Part shown: piece after piece, positions 7,204 through 15,440 of the stretch
Layout of the letters: the number at the start of each line of letters is the position of its first letter
Numbering within the stretch: position 1 is the stretch's first letter
DNA from: JAVBMP01 sp031552195
GTDB lineage: Bacteria > Desulfobacterota > Desulfovibrionia > Desulfovibrionales > Desulfovibrionaceae
DNA: 64,000 bases
Direction of reading: 5' to 3'
Assembly (NCBI GenBank): GCA_031552195.1
Contig: JAVBMT010000002.1
Coordinates: 1 to 64,000, forward strand
Position numbers and translations under genes: made by a program
Notes under the pieces: model-generated
Database searches by the model: none
Seen by the model: the letters and a program-made list of their open reading frames with translations, nothing else
Told to the model about the DNA's origin: nothing

Positions 7204-8742
7204 ATGCCCGAGATCAAAAACGCTATAGTCGTTATGTTCGACAGCTGGCAGTTCAATTATGCCGGCTGCTACGGCAACGACTGGATCAAAACGCCCAATT
7301 TCGACCGTTTCGCCCGCGAAGGCGTGCTGTTTGAGAACGCCTACGCAAATAACCTGCCCACCATGCCTTCTCGCCGCTCAATGATGACCGGGCGCTACAC
7401 CCTGCAAGATACCGGCTGGGGGCCGCTGCGCCAGGAAGACACCACCTTGGCCGACCTGTGCTGGGGCACGGGCGTTGACACCGCCATAGCCTACAATTCT
7501 TACCCCTTGTTCGTAAACAAGGCCGGCTTCGCGCGCAGCTACTCCAGAGCCACCTATTCGCGCGGGTACGACCCGTATCACTTCAAAACCCTGCCCCGAT
7601 ACGACCACTTTGACGTGAACGAACCCTTAAGCGACCCCGGCTTTCTGGAGCGCATGCGCGCCCTGCCTGACGGCTCTTCGCAGGAGGCCATGGTCCGCAA
7701 GCTTTCCGACCTGTACCTGCGCGACAAGCAGAACTGGAAAAACGACGACCAGCACACCGTGGCCGTCAATATTCATGAAGCCATACGCCTGCTGGAAACG
7801 GCCGACCCCAAACATGGCCTGCACCTCTGGATAGATAACTGGGACCCGCATGAGCCGTGGGATCCGCCTTCGGTCTGGCGCGACATGGACTGCCCCTATG
7901 ACCCTGGCTATAAAGGCGCGGACATGTGGATAACCAGCATGGGAACCGTTAAAGACCTGTACACTGAAGAGCAGCTCAAGCACATACGCGCCCTGTATGC
8001 TGAAAAAGTGACCCTTTGCGACAAATACTTCGGACAGCTTTGCGACTGCCTTGACCGCCTGGGCTTGTGGGAAAACACGATGCTGTGGCTGACGGCCGAC
8101 CACGGCCAGCCCATGGGCAACGGGCCGGACGGGCACGGCGTTCTCAGCAAATCACGCCCCTGGCCATATGAAGAAATGGTGCATATACCGCTTATCGTCA
8201 AAGCTCCGGGCCTTCCCGCCGGAAAGCGCGTCAAGGCTTTCGCGCAAGACTGCGACTGCGCCCCCACCGTGCTTGACTGGCTCGGTATCCCCATTCCGGA
8301 GCATATGACCGGCAAAAGCCTGCTGCCCCTTATGCGCGGCGAGGTGGACAAGGTGCGCGACTTCGCCATAGCCGGCTTCTACAGTTTCTCCTGGTCCATC
8401 ATCACAGAAGACTGGACCCTGATTCACTGGCTGAACAAGCTGGACGTGGACGATAACGAAGAGGTTCTGAAAACCATTTACACCGGTTTGCTGGAAAAAG
8501 ACGCCATTAAGGGAAAGGGCGCGAAAGAAACCGATATTGACGCGACCATCGCCCTTACCGGAGACGATCAGTGGACCTGCGCCTCGGTAGGAGCCAGCAG
8601 CGAAGTGCCCCTGGAGGACGAACTGTTCAACCGGCATAGCGACCAGTTCCAGTTGAACAACGTGATAGACAAGAATCCGGACGTGGCTAAAAAACTATGG
8701 GACCAGCTGCGCGAATTCATGGGCATGCTGCGCGCCAGTTAA
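7204..8742 (+). CDS. Sulfatase/alkaline phosphatase-superfamily hydrolase with Thr at the nucleophile position
   Basis: An AAAGGAGAT site precedes the ATG at 7204, giving 512 residues. The fold markers are those of sulfatases: a metal-binding Asp near residue 13 (VMFDSW), the active-site block PTMPSRRSMMTGRY, and ADHGQPMGNGPDGHG with the metal Asp/His pair, then HIPLIVKAPG. The residue that is Cys or Ser in formylglycine sulfatases is Thr53. Threonine is the nucleophile in phosphodiesterase and phosphatase members of the superfamily, so it may act on phosphate esters or phosphonates rather than sulfate esters. There is no signal peptide, so it is cytoplasmic. Substrate unknown. Confidence 0.85.
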   Translation: MPEIKNAIVVMFDSWQFNYAGCYGNDWIKTPNFDRFAREGVLFENAYANNLPTMPSRRSMMTGRYTLQDTGWGPLRQEDTTLADLCWGTGVDTAIAYNSYPLFVNKAGFARSYSRATYSRGYDPYHFKTLPRYDHFDVNEPLSDPGFLERMRALPDGSSQEAMVRKLSDLYLRDKQNWKNDDQHTVAVNIHEAIRLLETADPKHGLHLWIDNWDPHEPWDPPSVWRDMDCPYDPGYKGADMWITSMGTVKDLYTEEQLKHIRALYAEKVTLCDKYFGQLCDCLDRLGLWENTMLWLTADHGQPMGNGPDGHGVLSKSRPWPYEEMVHIPLIVKAPGLPAGKRVKAFAQDCDCAPTVLDWLGIPIPEHMTGKSLLPLMRGEVDKVRDFAIAGFYSFSWSIITEDWTLIHWLNKLDVDDNEEVLKTIYTGLLEKDAIKGKGAKETDIDATIALTGDDQWTCASVGASSEVPLEDELFNRHSDQFQLNNVIDKNPDVAKKLWDQLREFMGMLRAS

Positions 8743-8754
8743 AAAGCTCAATCG

Positions 8755-8774
8755 CCCGCCGGAAGGCGGGTTTA
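8755..8774 (+). terminator. Terminator after the sulfatase-superfamily gene
   Basis: CCCGCC and GGCGGG with loop GGAA, followed by TTTATT, 12 bases after the stop codon. Confidence 0.75.
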
Positions 8775-8801
8775 TTCCAGGCCCGTGAGGGCTTGTTCCA
8801 G

Positions 8802-8828
8802 GCCCGCGCCATTCAGGCGCGGGCTTTT
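8802..8828 (+). terminator. Second terminator after the sulfatase-superfamily gene
   Basis: GCCCGCGCC and GGCGCGGGC form a 9-bp stem with a five-base loop followed by TTTT. Confidence 0.75.
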
Positions 8829-9139
8829 CGTCAGTTCAGGCCCGGCGGTTTCAGCTCAGGCTGAAGCCGCGCCGCATGCAGGAAGAATCAACGTTTGCTG
8901 CGCCAAAGCGCCCGCCCGCTCCAGATACTGGCCTTCCCGCAACATAACCGCTTTCCCCCCCCTCATATTTTTTTCATAAAGAAGAATTTGCCTATTGTCT
9001 TATTGGAAATAGTTACTATTTAAATGGAGTATGTGAATTCATACTTTTTTATAGGCATTTTCTTTGAAAATCAAAGGCAACTACAAAACTCAAACGTCGC
9101 ACGGCTAAAATTTTTTGCCGAGCGATTGGGGGCGTTTAT

Positions 9140-12100
9140 ATGCACCGCACGACATTAAAAGTTTACTTCCTGCTGGGCAGCCTGCTGTTGCCGCCGCTTT
9201 GCGCGAGCGGGCCGGCCGGCGCCCTGGCCGCCGGGCCGGTAAACGCCGGGCCGGGCGAGGTTCTTACACTTCCTGACGGCATATCCGTTCAAGGGGATGC
9301 AGGCTCAGCCATTACAGCCTTCGGGGGCGGGCAGGTGTCCGGCTCCGGCACGCACGCCGCCGGGGCTGGCCTCAGCCAGCCGGCGGTAAGCGCCAGCGGG
9401 GCGGGGTCGCTTGTTTCGCTTGGCGGCCCGGGCACGGTCATCGACTCTTCCAGGGTAGGGGTCCAGATGGATTCCGGCGGCCTGGTGCGCCTGGGAGACA
9501 ACTCCATCATCAATATCAACGGCGTGGACACAATCGGCTCCGCCGGGATACGAATTCAGAACTCCACCCCCGAGGACGCTTTCGGCTCGGGCGTCACCAT
9601 CAATATTGCCCAGAACGCGCCGCGCACCGCCAGCAACGGGCTGGCCTGGATAGGGGTGAGCGTTGAAAACGGCGGTTCCGCCACTTTCAACAACCTGACC
9701 GTTCAAGGCAGCGGTGCCAACGTCGGAGCTCTTGCCAACGGCGTCGGCTCGAAGCTGACCCTGAACGGCGGCAATCTCGCCGTGAACGGAGACGGAAGCG
9801 GATCGACCAACATCTGGACCGTTCAAGGTTTAATTGCCGGGATGAACGAACTGGGCGTATACGCCCGCTCCGGGGCTGTCATCAACCTTAACGGCACCAA
9901 CCTCACTCACACGGTCTCAGGCAGCGTCATGGGCCTGTACGCCGACTCCGGCGGGGTGATAAACGCGGAAAACGCCGGGATTACCATGAGCGGGCACGGC
10001 AATCAGGCCGCCACTCCGGGTGGCTCTTCGGCGGGCGTTTACGTTATCGGCACCTCGACGGCAAACCTCAAAAATTCTCGGGTAGACATTCTTGGGAATA
10101 ACTTCGGCGGATTACGCGTAGGGAACGGAGGCGTCATCAATGGCGACGGCCTGGTCGTAACCACCTCCGGAACGAATGACTCCGCGCTGCGCTACAGCGG
10201 ATCGAGCAGCGCCATCAATCTTTCCGGCAGCACCCTGACCGGCCTGGGGCCCGACAATATCGGGGTGATAGTCAACAACACCAGCGGCTTGCATACCCTG
10301 AACATGTCCGGCGGTTCGCTCGACAGCACCGCCCAGGCCTTATACGTAAACAAGGGTAACGCCCTTTTCAACTTCAGCGACGGAGCGCTGGTAACCGGAG
10401 GGAACGGCATTCTGTTCGGAACCACCGCGGATAACGCCCAGGGAATGATAGCGGCGAAGACAGGCGCGGTTCTGAACGGCGATATGCAGGCCGCGATCAT
10501 GAACAGCGTGAGCGCTTCCCTGGACAGCGGAGCGGCGTGGTCCGGAGCGGCCCGCAATATCGGCCCAGTGGCCGTGGCTGGCGGCGCGCGCTGGAACATT
10601 ACCGGAAATTCGGACGTTCAATCCCTTGCTCTTGACTCCGGAATGCTGAATTTTTCTCCGCCCGCCGGTTCAGGCTATAAAACTTTGACCGTGCGCGAAA
10701 ATTACAGCGGCACGGACGGAACGATAAGCCTTAACACCCGTCTGGAAGGAAGCGATTCACCTACCGACAAACTGGTGGTTCAAGGCGATACCTCCGGCAG
10801 CAGCGGCTTGAGTATAGCCAATGCCGGCGGAGGCGGCGCGTTGACCAGCGGCGACGGCATCCGGGTTGTAGAGGTGCAAGGCTCTTCGGACGGCGCATTC
10901 GCGCTGCGGGAAAGAGTGGCGGCCGGTCTTTATGAATACACCCTGCACAAGGGCGGAAATGACGGAAGCTGGTACCTGCGGAGCGACTTGCCGGCCCAGC
11001 CCGGAACGCCTGACGGTATTCCGGATTCACCGGCCCAGCCCGGAACGCCTGACGGTATTCCGGATTCACCGGCCCGGCCGGGAACTCCCAACATACGCCC
11101 CGAAGCGCCCCTGGCTTCCGCGCTTGTTCCCTTGGCCATGGAATACGGCTATTCCATGCTGGATACGCTGCATGAGCGCGTGGGCGAAAGCCGTGAAACA
11201 GCGGGTGTTCCGGAAGCGAAGGACAGCGTGCGGCGCTTCGGCAATGCTTGGGGCCGGGCGCTCGGCAGCCGCCTGTTTCATAACGCCGACGGCGGCTTCA
11301 TGGATGAAGGCGCAAGCTACGATTACAGCTTGGGCGGCGTGCAGGCGGGTATGGACGTCTATTCCTCCACATCCGCCAGCGGTCCGCAAAATTACGCCGG
11401 TCTCTATCTCGGATATGGGCATATGGACGCCGGAGCAAGAGAGGCCCAAGGGGGCGGCTCCGCCGGCGATATCGGCATGGACGCGTATTCCCTGGGCGCG
11501 TACTGGACTCGTTACAGTTCGCCAGAGCGTCTCGGGTGGTATAGCGACGCGGTGCTGCAGGGCACCATATACGACGGAAACGCCGAATCCAGCCGCAAAG
11601 AGTCTTTCTCCGGCAAGGGCAACGGCGTGCTGGCTTCCTGGGAAAACGGCTACGCCTTCGACCTCGGCAACAACTTCACCCTGGAGCCGCAAGCCCAGCT
11701 TGCCTACCAGCATGTGAATTTCCAGAATGCGAAGGATTCATACGGTTCTTTTGACTTCAGCGACGGTTCCTCCTTGCGGGGCAGAGCTGGGGTGCGCCTG
11801 GCCAAGCATATCAATACGGGAACCGCGCAAGAACCGCGCCAAGCCTCCGTATGGGTTCGCGGCAATCTGTGGCAGGAGTTCCTTGACGGTTCCACAACGA
11901 CGGTTTCCGGGCGCAACGGCGGCAACGGAGTCGCCATACCCGCGCGTTTCGACAAGACATGGGGAGAGGCCGAACTTGGCGTGTCTGGACAAGTCAGCGC
12001 CAACCTGAACCTCTTCGCGACCGGCGGCATGGTCCATTCTCTGGACGGAAACGACCGCAGGGGATGGGAAGGCCGGATAGGTTTTCGTTACGAATGGTAG
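9140..12100 (+). CDS. Autotransporter (type Va secretion) surface protein
   Basis: The product has 986 residues. A signal peptide (MHRTTLKVYFLLGSLLLP, cut near residue 31) is followed by a long passenger, about residues 32-615, rich in G, S, N and A. Its repeated short strands (SGG, NLNG, GVINA) are typical of a right-handed beta helix. A proline-rich linker near 617-655 carries two exact 13-residue repeats and part of a third. The last 300 residues are an autotransporter beta domain ending in GFRYEW with the terminal aromatic. A GGGGGCG ribosome site precedes the ATG. The likely role is as a surface adhesin or similar passenger. No catalytic motif is visible. Confidence 0.9.
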   Translation: MHRTTLKVYFLLGSLLLPPLCASGPAGALAAGPVNAGPGEVLTLPDGISVQGDAGSAITAFGGGQVSGSGTHAAGAGLSQPAVSASGAGSLVSLGGPGTVIDSSRVGVQMDSGGLVRLGDNSIININGVDTIGSAGIRIQNSTPEDAFGSGVTINIAQNAPRTASNGLAWIGVSVENGGSATFNNLTVQGSGANVGALANGVGSKLTLNGGNLAVNGDGSGSTNIWTVQGLIAGMNELGVYARSGAVINLNGTNLTHTVSGSVMGLYADSGGVINAENAGITMSGHGNQAATPGGSSAGVYVIGTSTANLKNSRVDILGNNFGGLRVGNGGVINGDGLVVTTSGTNDSALRYSGSSSAINLSGSTLTGLGPDNIGVIVNNTSGLHTLNMSGGSLDSTAQALYVNKGNALFNFSDGALVTGGNGILFGTTADNAQGMIAAKTGAVLNGDMQAAIMNSVSASLDSGAAWSGAARNIGPVAVAGGARWNITGNSDVQSLALDSGMLNFSPPAGSGYKTLTVRENYSGTDGTISLNTRLEGSDSPTDKLVVQGDTSGSSGLSIANAGGGGALTSGDGIRVVEVQGSSDGAFALRERVAAGLYEYTLHKGGNDGSWYLRSDLPAQPGTPDGIPDSPAQPGTPDGIPDSPARPGTPNIRPEAPLASALVPLAMEYGYSMLDTLHERVGESRETAGVPEAKDSVRRFGNAWGRALGSRLFHNADGGFMDEGASYDYSLGGVQAGMDVYSSTSASGPQNYAGLYLGYGHMDAGAREAQGGGSAGDIGMDAYSLGAYWTRYSSPERLGWYSDAVLQGTIYDGNAESSRKESFSGKGNGVLASWENGYAFDLGNNFTLEPQAQLAYQHVNFQNAKDSYGSFDFSDGSSLRGRAGVRLAKHINTGTAQEPRQASVWVRGNLWQEFLDGSTTTVSGRNGGNGVAIPARFDKTWGEAELGVSGQVSANLNLFATGGMVHSLDGNDRRGWEGRIGFRYEW
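10991..11088 (+). repeat. 39-bp tandem repeat in the autotransporter linker
   Basis: Two identical 39-base units (10991-11029 and 11030-11068) and a diverging third part encode a PAQPGTPDGIPDS-type repeat between passenger and barrel. Exact nucleotide identity points to recent duplication and likely length variation. Confidence 0.9.
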
Positions 12101-12194
12101 AGCGCGTCATTTATTCCTGGCGTGAAGTTGTATTCGCGCTGGGGATAATGACGGCGGGAAACATCGGCACGCCCGCCCGGAACCGGCAGGCGTG

Positions 12195-12230
12195 AAAAAA
12201 CTCGGGCTTCTTCATAGGGCCCGAGTTTTT
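12195..12230. terminator. Bidirectional terminator between autotransporter and nuclease genes
   Basis: AAAAAACTCGGGC and GCCCGAGTTTTT flank a short loop. The arms give T-runs on both strands, serving the two convergent genes. Confidence 0.85.
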
Positions 12231-12254
12231 GACGTTACCGGGCGGAACCGGCGC

Positions 12255-12797
12255 TCAATCTCTGCGCGGATGCCGCTTGCGCCAGCTCCAGGGCGGAGTG
12301 GGGCCGTTTTCCCGCCACAGGCCGAGGCGTTCCCGCCGTGCCGTATTTTCCAGGCGTTTCCATTCTTCGCAGAGCGGGCTTTTGCAATATTGGGCGTAAA
12401 CCCAGGCGTGCCCGGCGCGCGCCAGTTCGGCGTTCAGCAAGCGTCCGTCCGGCAGGGTAAGCATAACGACGCCGCGGCCGAACTGATCGGAATATTGCTC
12501 CTCAATCCGCACTGCCGAGCGCATGACCAGCGCGGAAGTGAATTCCCGCGCTTCACGCCCTCCCGGCTGCCCGTTTTCAGGCGCGTCAATTCCGTAAAGG
12601 CGGATTTTTTCCTGGCGGCCCTCCAGCGAAACGATCATGCTGTCTCCGTCGCTCACGGCCACAACTCTGGCAGGCGCGGCGTTTTGCGGCTCCGTCCGGC
12701 GGAGCGCCTGCGGCAGGCCGTAAACCCAGGCCAGCAGCGCCAGGCCAAGGAAAAAAAGCAATGCGCCGCCGTTTCGCTTGTTTCGTTTGAAGGGCAT
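12255..12797 (-). CDS. Thermonuclease-family (SNase-like) nuclease, membrane-anchored or secreted
   Basis: Starting at the ATG at 12797 (GGCGGA site eight bases upstream) gives 180 residues. A hydrophobic segment (residues 10-27, LLFFLGLALLAWVYG) acts as signal or anchor. The staphylococcal-nuclease fold follows: VSDGDSMIV, IRLYGIDAPE with its catalytic Arg and metal Asp, and a C-terminal GLWRENGPTPPWSWR typical of bacterial homologues. The family hydrolyses DNA or RNA with calcium. An ATG at 12803 is equally in frame but too close to the ribosome site. The longer frame upstream overlaps a repeat fragment and is unlikely to be translated. Confidence 0.88.
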   Translation of the reverse strand: MPFKRNKRNGGALLFFLGLALLAWVYGLPQALRRTEPQNAAPARVVAVSDGDSMIVSLEGRQEKIRLYGIDAPENGQPGGREAREFTSALVMRSAVRIEEQYSDQFGRGVVMLTLPDGRLLNAELARAGHAWVYAQYCKSPLCEEWKRLENTARRERLGLWRENGPTPPWSWRKRHPRRD

Positions 12798-12837
12798 CAG
12801 CATTTCCGCCCGGCAAGGTCTGTTTATAAATAATTTT

Positions 12838-12894
12838 GGCGTACGCAAGCGTGACCGCCAGGGCATTTCAACCTTTTCAAAGTTAAAACGCCCC
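12838..12894. repeat. Partial copy of the dispersed repeat, upstream of the nuclease
   Basis: About 57 bases match the right end of copy A (1838-1893), including the closing hairpin GGGCATTT to AAAACGCCC at 12861-12893. The two differ at scattered positions. Confidence 0.65.
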
Positions 12895-13199
12895 AAGAAA
12901 CGGTTTTTAGAAAACTTCCGGCAAAAAGTCAAAAAGCCTCCAGCGCGCCCGTGGCGAATTTGCGGCCGTTTTTGCCGTGTTTCCCACTTGTCAAAACAGT
13001 GCGCCTCGCGTAGATTATAAATTATAGGATAACCAGATGGTTCATTTGTACGGCACGTTACAGCCGCGTTGTTTTCCGGGCCTTGCTTTTCAAAACGTGG
13101 TGGCAGCCTCGTGTTTTTTTTCGGTCACGGAGCGGCGGGCGGCCTTTCATTCAGGCCCCCGCGTTTTTTCCGGCAACAACTTTTCAGCGGAGATTCCCA
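12895..13199. other. Intergenic stretch between nuclease and Nudix genes
   Basis: About 300 bases holding the divergent upstream regions of the two genes. A reading frame continues upstream of the Nudix ATG but looks unlike the family. No other feature was recognised. Confidence 0.4.
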
Positions 13200-13616
13200 A
13201 TGAGCATCGGCAACAGGCGCTCGCCCGCGCCAACTGTTGACATCATCATCCACGAACCCGGCCTGGGCATTGTGCTGGTCAAGCGGCGCTTCGAGCCTTT
13301 AGGCTGGGCCTTGCCGGGCGGTTTTGTGGATTACGGCGAAACGGTTGAAAACGCGGCCCGCCGCGAAGCTCTGGAAGAAACGTCGCTGCGCGTCAGCCTC
13401 AAAGGGCTGCTCGGGGTATATTCCGACCCGGCGCGCGACGCCAGGGGGCACACCATAAGCACGGTGTTCTGGGGCCGGGCGGAAAACCCGGATGAAATCA
13501 TGGGGGCGGACGATGCGGTCGAAGCCCGTTTTTTCCCGCCCGACGCCTTGCCGAACCCGTTAGCCTTTGACCACGCCAAAATAATCAAAGACTTTCTAAG
13601 GGGCGGCAGGGCCTGA
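13200..13616 (+). CDS. Nudix hydrolase, probably ADP-ribose pyrophosphatase-like
   Basis: A CGGAG site precedes the ATG at 13200, giving 138 residues. The full Nudix box is visible from GGFVDYGETVENAA to REALEET at residues 41-63, with the expected Gly, Glu and REXXEE positions that hold the metal. The first strand (VDIIIHEPGLGIVLVKRR) is typical of small Nudix proteins. The family cleaves nucleoside diphosphates linked to another group. Its position 85 bases before glgA suggests a possible link to sugar-nucleotide turnover, but that is only context. Confidence 0.88.
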   Translation: MSIGNRRSPAPTVDIIIHEPGLGIVLVKRRFEPLGWALPGGFVDYGETVENAARREALEETSLRVSLKGLLGVYSDPARDARGHTISTVFWGRAENPDEIMGADDAVEARFFPPDALPNPLAFDHAKIIKDFLRGGRA

Positions 13617-13701
13617 GCCGTCACGCGCACAAGCGGCGGCGCGATAAACCATAAAAACGCGCAACCGGCCTCAGGCAAGCATATTCGCAAAGGGGGTTTC
13701 A

Positions 13702-15192
13702 GTGTCCCATCATCAAGTGGTTTTCGTGGCTTCAGAGGTTTATCCCTTTTCCAAAACCGGAGGGCTGGGCGACGTTATGGGGGCCCTGCCCAGGGCCATT
13801 GCCAAGCTGGGAGTTTCAACCGCCGTAATCACGCCGTTTTACGGCCGCCTGCGCATTGAAGACCAGCATATCCGGCTTACCTACTCCAACGTGCACGTCG
13901 GCTACCCCTGGGACCCCATCACGGTTGACGTGTATGAAACGGAAAAGGACGGGGTGAACATATATTTCATCAGCCGGGGCGAATATTTTGACCGGCGCTA
14001 CTATTACAACGAGCCCAGCGGCGACTATTTCGACAACGCCGAACGCTTCATCTTTTTCTGCCGCGCCGCTATGTCTTTCCTGCAGCGCAAAGGGGCGGCC
14101 CCCGCGATCCTGCATGCGCAAGACTGGCAAAGCGCGCTTATTCCAGCCTACGTCCATTACGCCCGCAAGAATGATTTGTACTGGAAAAACACTTCAACGG
14201 TATATACCGTGCACAACCTGGCTTTTCAGGGCCGCTTTTCCTCACGCCTGTTTAACGGCTCCGGCCTGCCGGACGAAGCCTGGAGCCCGCAGGGCGTTGA
14301 ATATTACGGCGACTTCAATTTCATGAAGGCCGGAATAATGTATGCCGATAAAATAACCACCGTAAGCCCGACTTATTCCAAAGAGATCCTGACCCCGCAG
14401 TTCGGATGCGGCATGGAAAACGTTCTTAAATCGCGTGAACGCGATATTGTCGGAATCCTGAACGGGGTTGATTATTCGATCTGGGGACCGGAAAACAACC
14501 GTTTCCTGCCGGCCGGCTACAGCCTTGACGATTTCAGCGGCAAGCAGGTATGCAAGGAAAGCCTGATACAGGAACTGGGCCTTTCACCCCATCTGGCCAA
14601 ACGGCCTATTCTCGGTTTCATCGGCAGGCTGCGCGGGCAAAAGGGCATTGACCTCCTGAACAGCATCACCCCGACGCTGATGCAGCGTGATTTCGGCGTT
14701 ATCGTTCTGGGCGAGGGCAAGCTGGAGCATGAGGCCCGTTCGCTGGAACTTGCCGAAACATACCGTGGGCGTTACTGCGCCATGGTGGAATACACTGAAG
14801 ACCTGGCCCACAGGTTCCATGCCGGGTGCGATTGCTTCCTAATGCCTTCGCGCTATGAACCCTGCGGCCTGACTCAGCTTTACGCCCTGCGTTACGGCAC
14901 GCCGCCGGTGGCCACCGCCGTGGGCGGATTGCGCGACACCGTCATACCATGGCCAAATCCGGAATCGACGGGTTTCACTTTTATGGACAGCACGCCGGAA
15001 GATTTTCTTGAAGCCATTCTTGAGGCCATGCTGGTGTGGGAAAATAACCCGCAGATATGGAACAACATCATACGCCGGGGCATGAGCAAAGATTTTTCCT
15101 GGAACTGTTCGGCGGTTGATTACCTTAAAGTTTACCGTGACATAGGCTTGCGCCATCCCTTGCCGGAAGGCGTCACGGGGCGGTTGTTCTAG
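13702..15192 (+). CDS. glgA: Glycogen synthase (ADP-glucose type)
   Basis: The 496-residue length fits bacterial GlgA. The N-terminal GT5 domain begins VVFVASEVYPFSKTGGLGDV, whose KTGGL loop binds ADP-glucose. The C-terminal GT-B half has FIGRLRGQKG, and the catalytic region PSRYEPCGLTQLYALRYGT includes the conserved Glu. A GTG start follows an AGGGGG site. The enzyme extends alpha-1,4-glucan chains in the cytoplasm. It is followed by glgB and, two genes on, glucokinase, so the cluster serves carbon storage and use. No ADP-glucose pyrophosphorylase gene lies in the window. Confidence 0.96.
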   Translation: MSHHQVVFVASEVYPFSKTGGLGDVMGALPRAIAKLGVSTAVITPFYGRLRIEDQHIRLTYSNVHVGYPWDPITVDVYETEKDGVNIYFISRGEYFDRRYYYNEPSGDYFDNAERFIFFCRAAMSFLQRKGAAPAILHAQDWQSALIPAYVHYARKNDLYWKNTSTVYTVHNLAFQGRFSSRLFNGSGLPDEAWSPQGVEYYGDFNFMKAGIMYADKITTVSPTYSKEILTPQFGCGMENVLKSRERDIVGILNGVDYSIWGPENNRFLPAGYSLDDFSGKQVCKESLIQELGLSPHLAKRPILGFIGRLRGQKGIDLLNSITPTLMQRDFGVIVLGEGKLEHEARSLELAETYRGRYCAMVEYTEDLAHRFHAGCDCFLMPSRYEPCGLTQLYALRYGTPPVATAVGGLRDTVIPWPNPESTGFTFMDSTPEDFLEAILEAMLVWENNPQIWNNIIRRGMSKDFSWNCSAVDYLKVYRDIGLRHPLPEGVTGRLF

Positions 15193-15225
15193 AGCCGTTC
15201 AACTTGAAAAAGGTTGGGCCGCCCT

Positions 15226-15251
15226 GCAAGGATTTGTCTTCAAATCCTTGC
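15226..15251. other. Hairpin downstream of glgA
   Basis: GCAAGGATTTG, loop TCTT, CAAATCCTTGC forms an 11-bp perfect stem without a T-run. A looser dyad follows at 15256-15300. It may stabilise the glgA mRNA 3' end or act as a pause site. Confidence 0.4.
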
Positions 15252-15384
15252 CTCGAGATGGTTGCAGGCGGGTTTTGCCAGCCGTCAAGCAATCATCTCA
15301 AAGCGAAAAAGCTCAAGGGCGTTCCCGCGGGTGATAAGTTTCGTTGAAGGGCAGGGCGTGACATTCCGCCGCTTGTTCGCGGCC

Positions 15385-15414
15385 TTCGCCTATTTCGGAC
15401 TAATATGGTATAAT
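15385..15414 (+). promoter_or_regulatory. Possible promoter of glgB
   Basis: A perfect TATAAT at 15409-15414 with TTCGCC 18 bases upstream lies 27 bases before the glgB ATG. The -35 match is weak. Confidence 0.35.
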
Positions 15415-15440
15415 TAAATTTCTAAAAAAGACGCAACATC

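Larger units (their letters stand above)
8743..9139. other. Intergenic stretch with two terminators and the autotransporter leader
   Basis: It holds terminators at 8755-8774 and 8802-8828, then an AT-rich upstream region. A weak AT-rich hairpin at 9028-9045 (AGTATG/CATACT) is followed by six T residues and sits in the probable leader of the autotransporter gene. No gene is seen. Confidence 0.5.
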
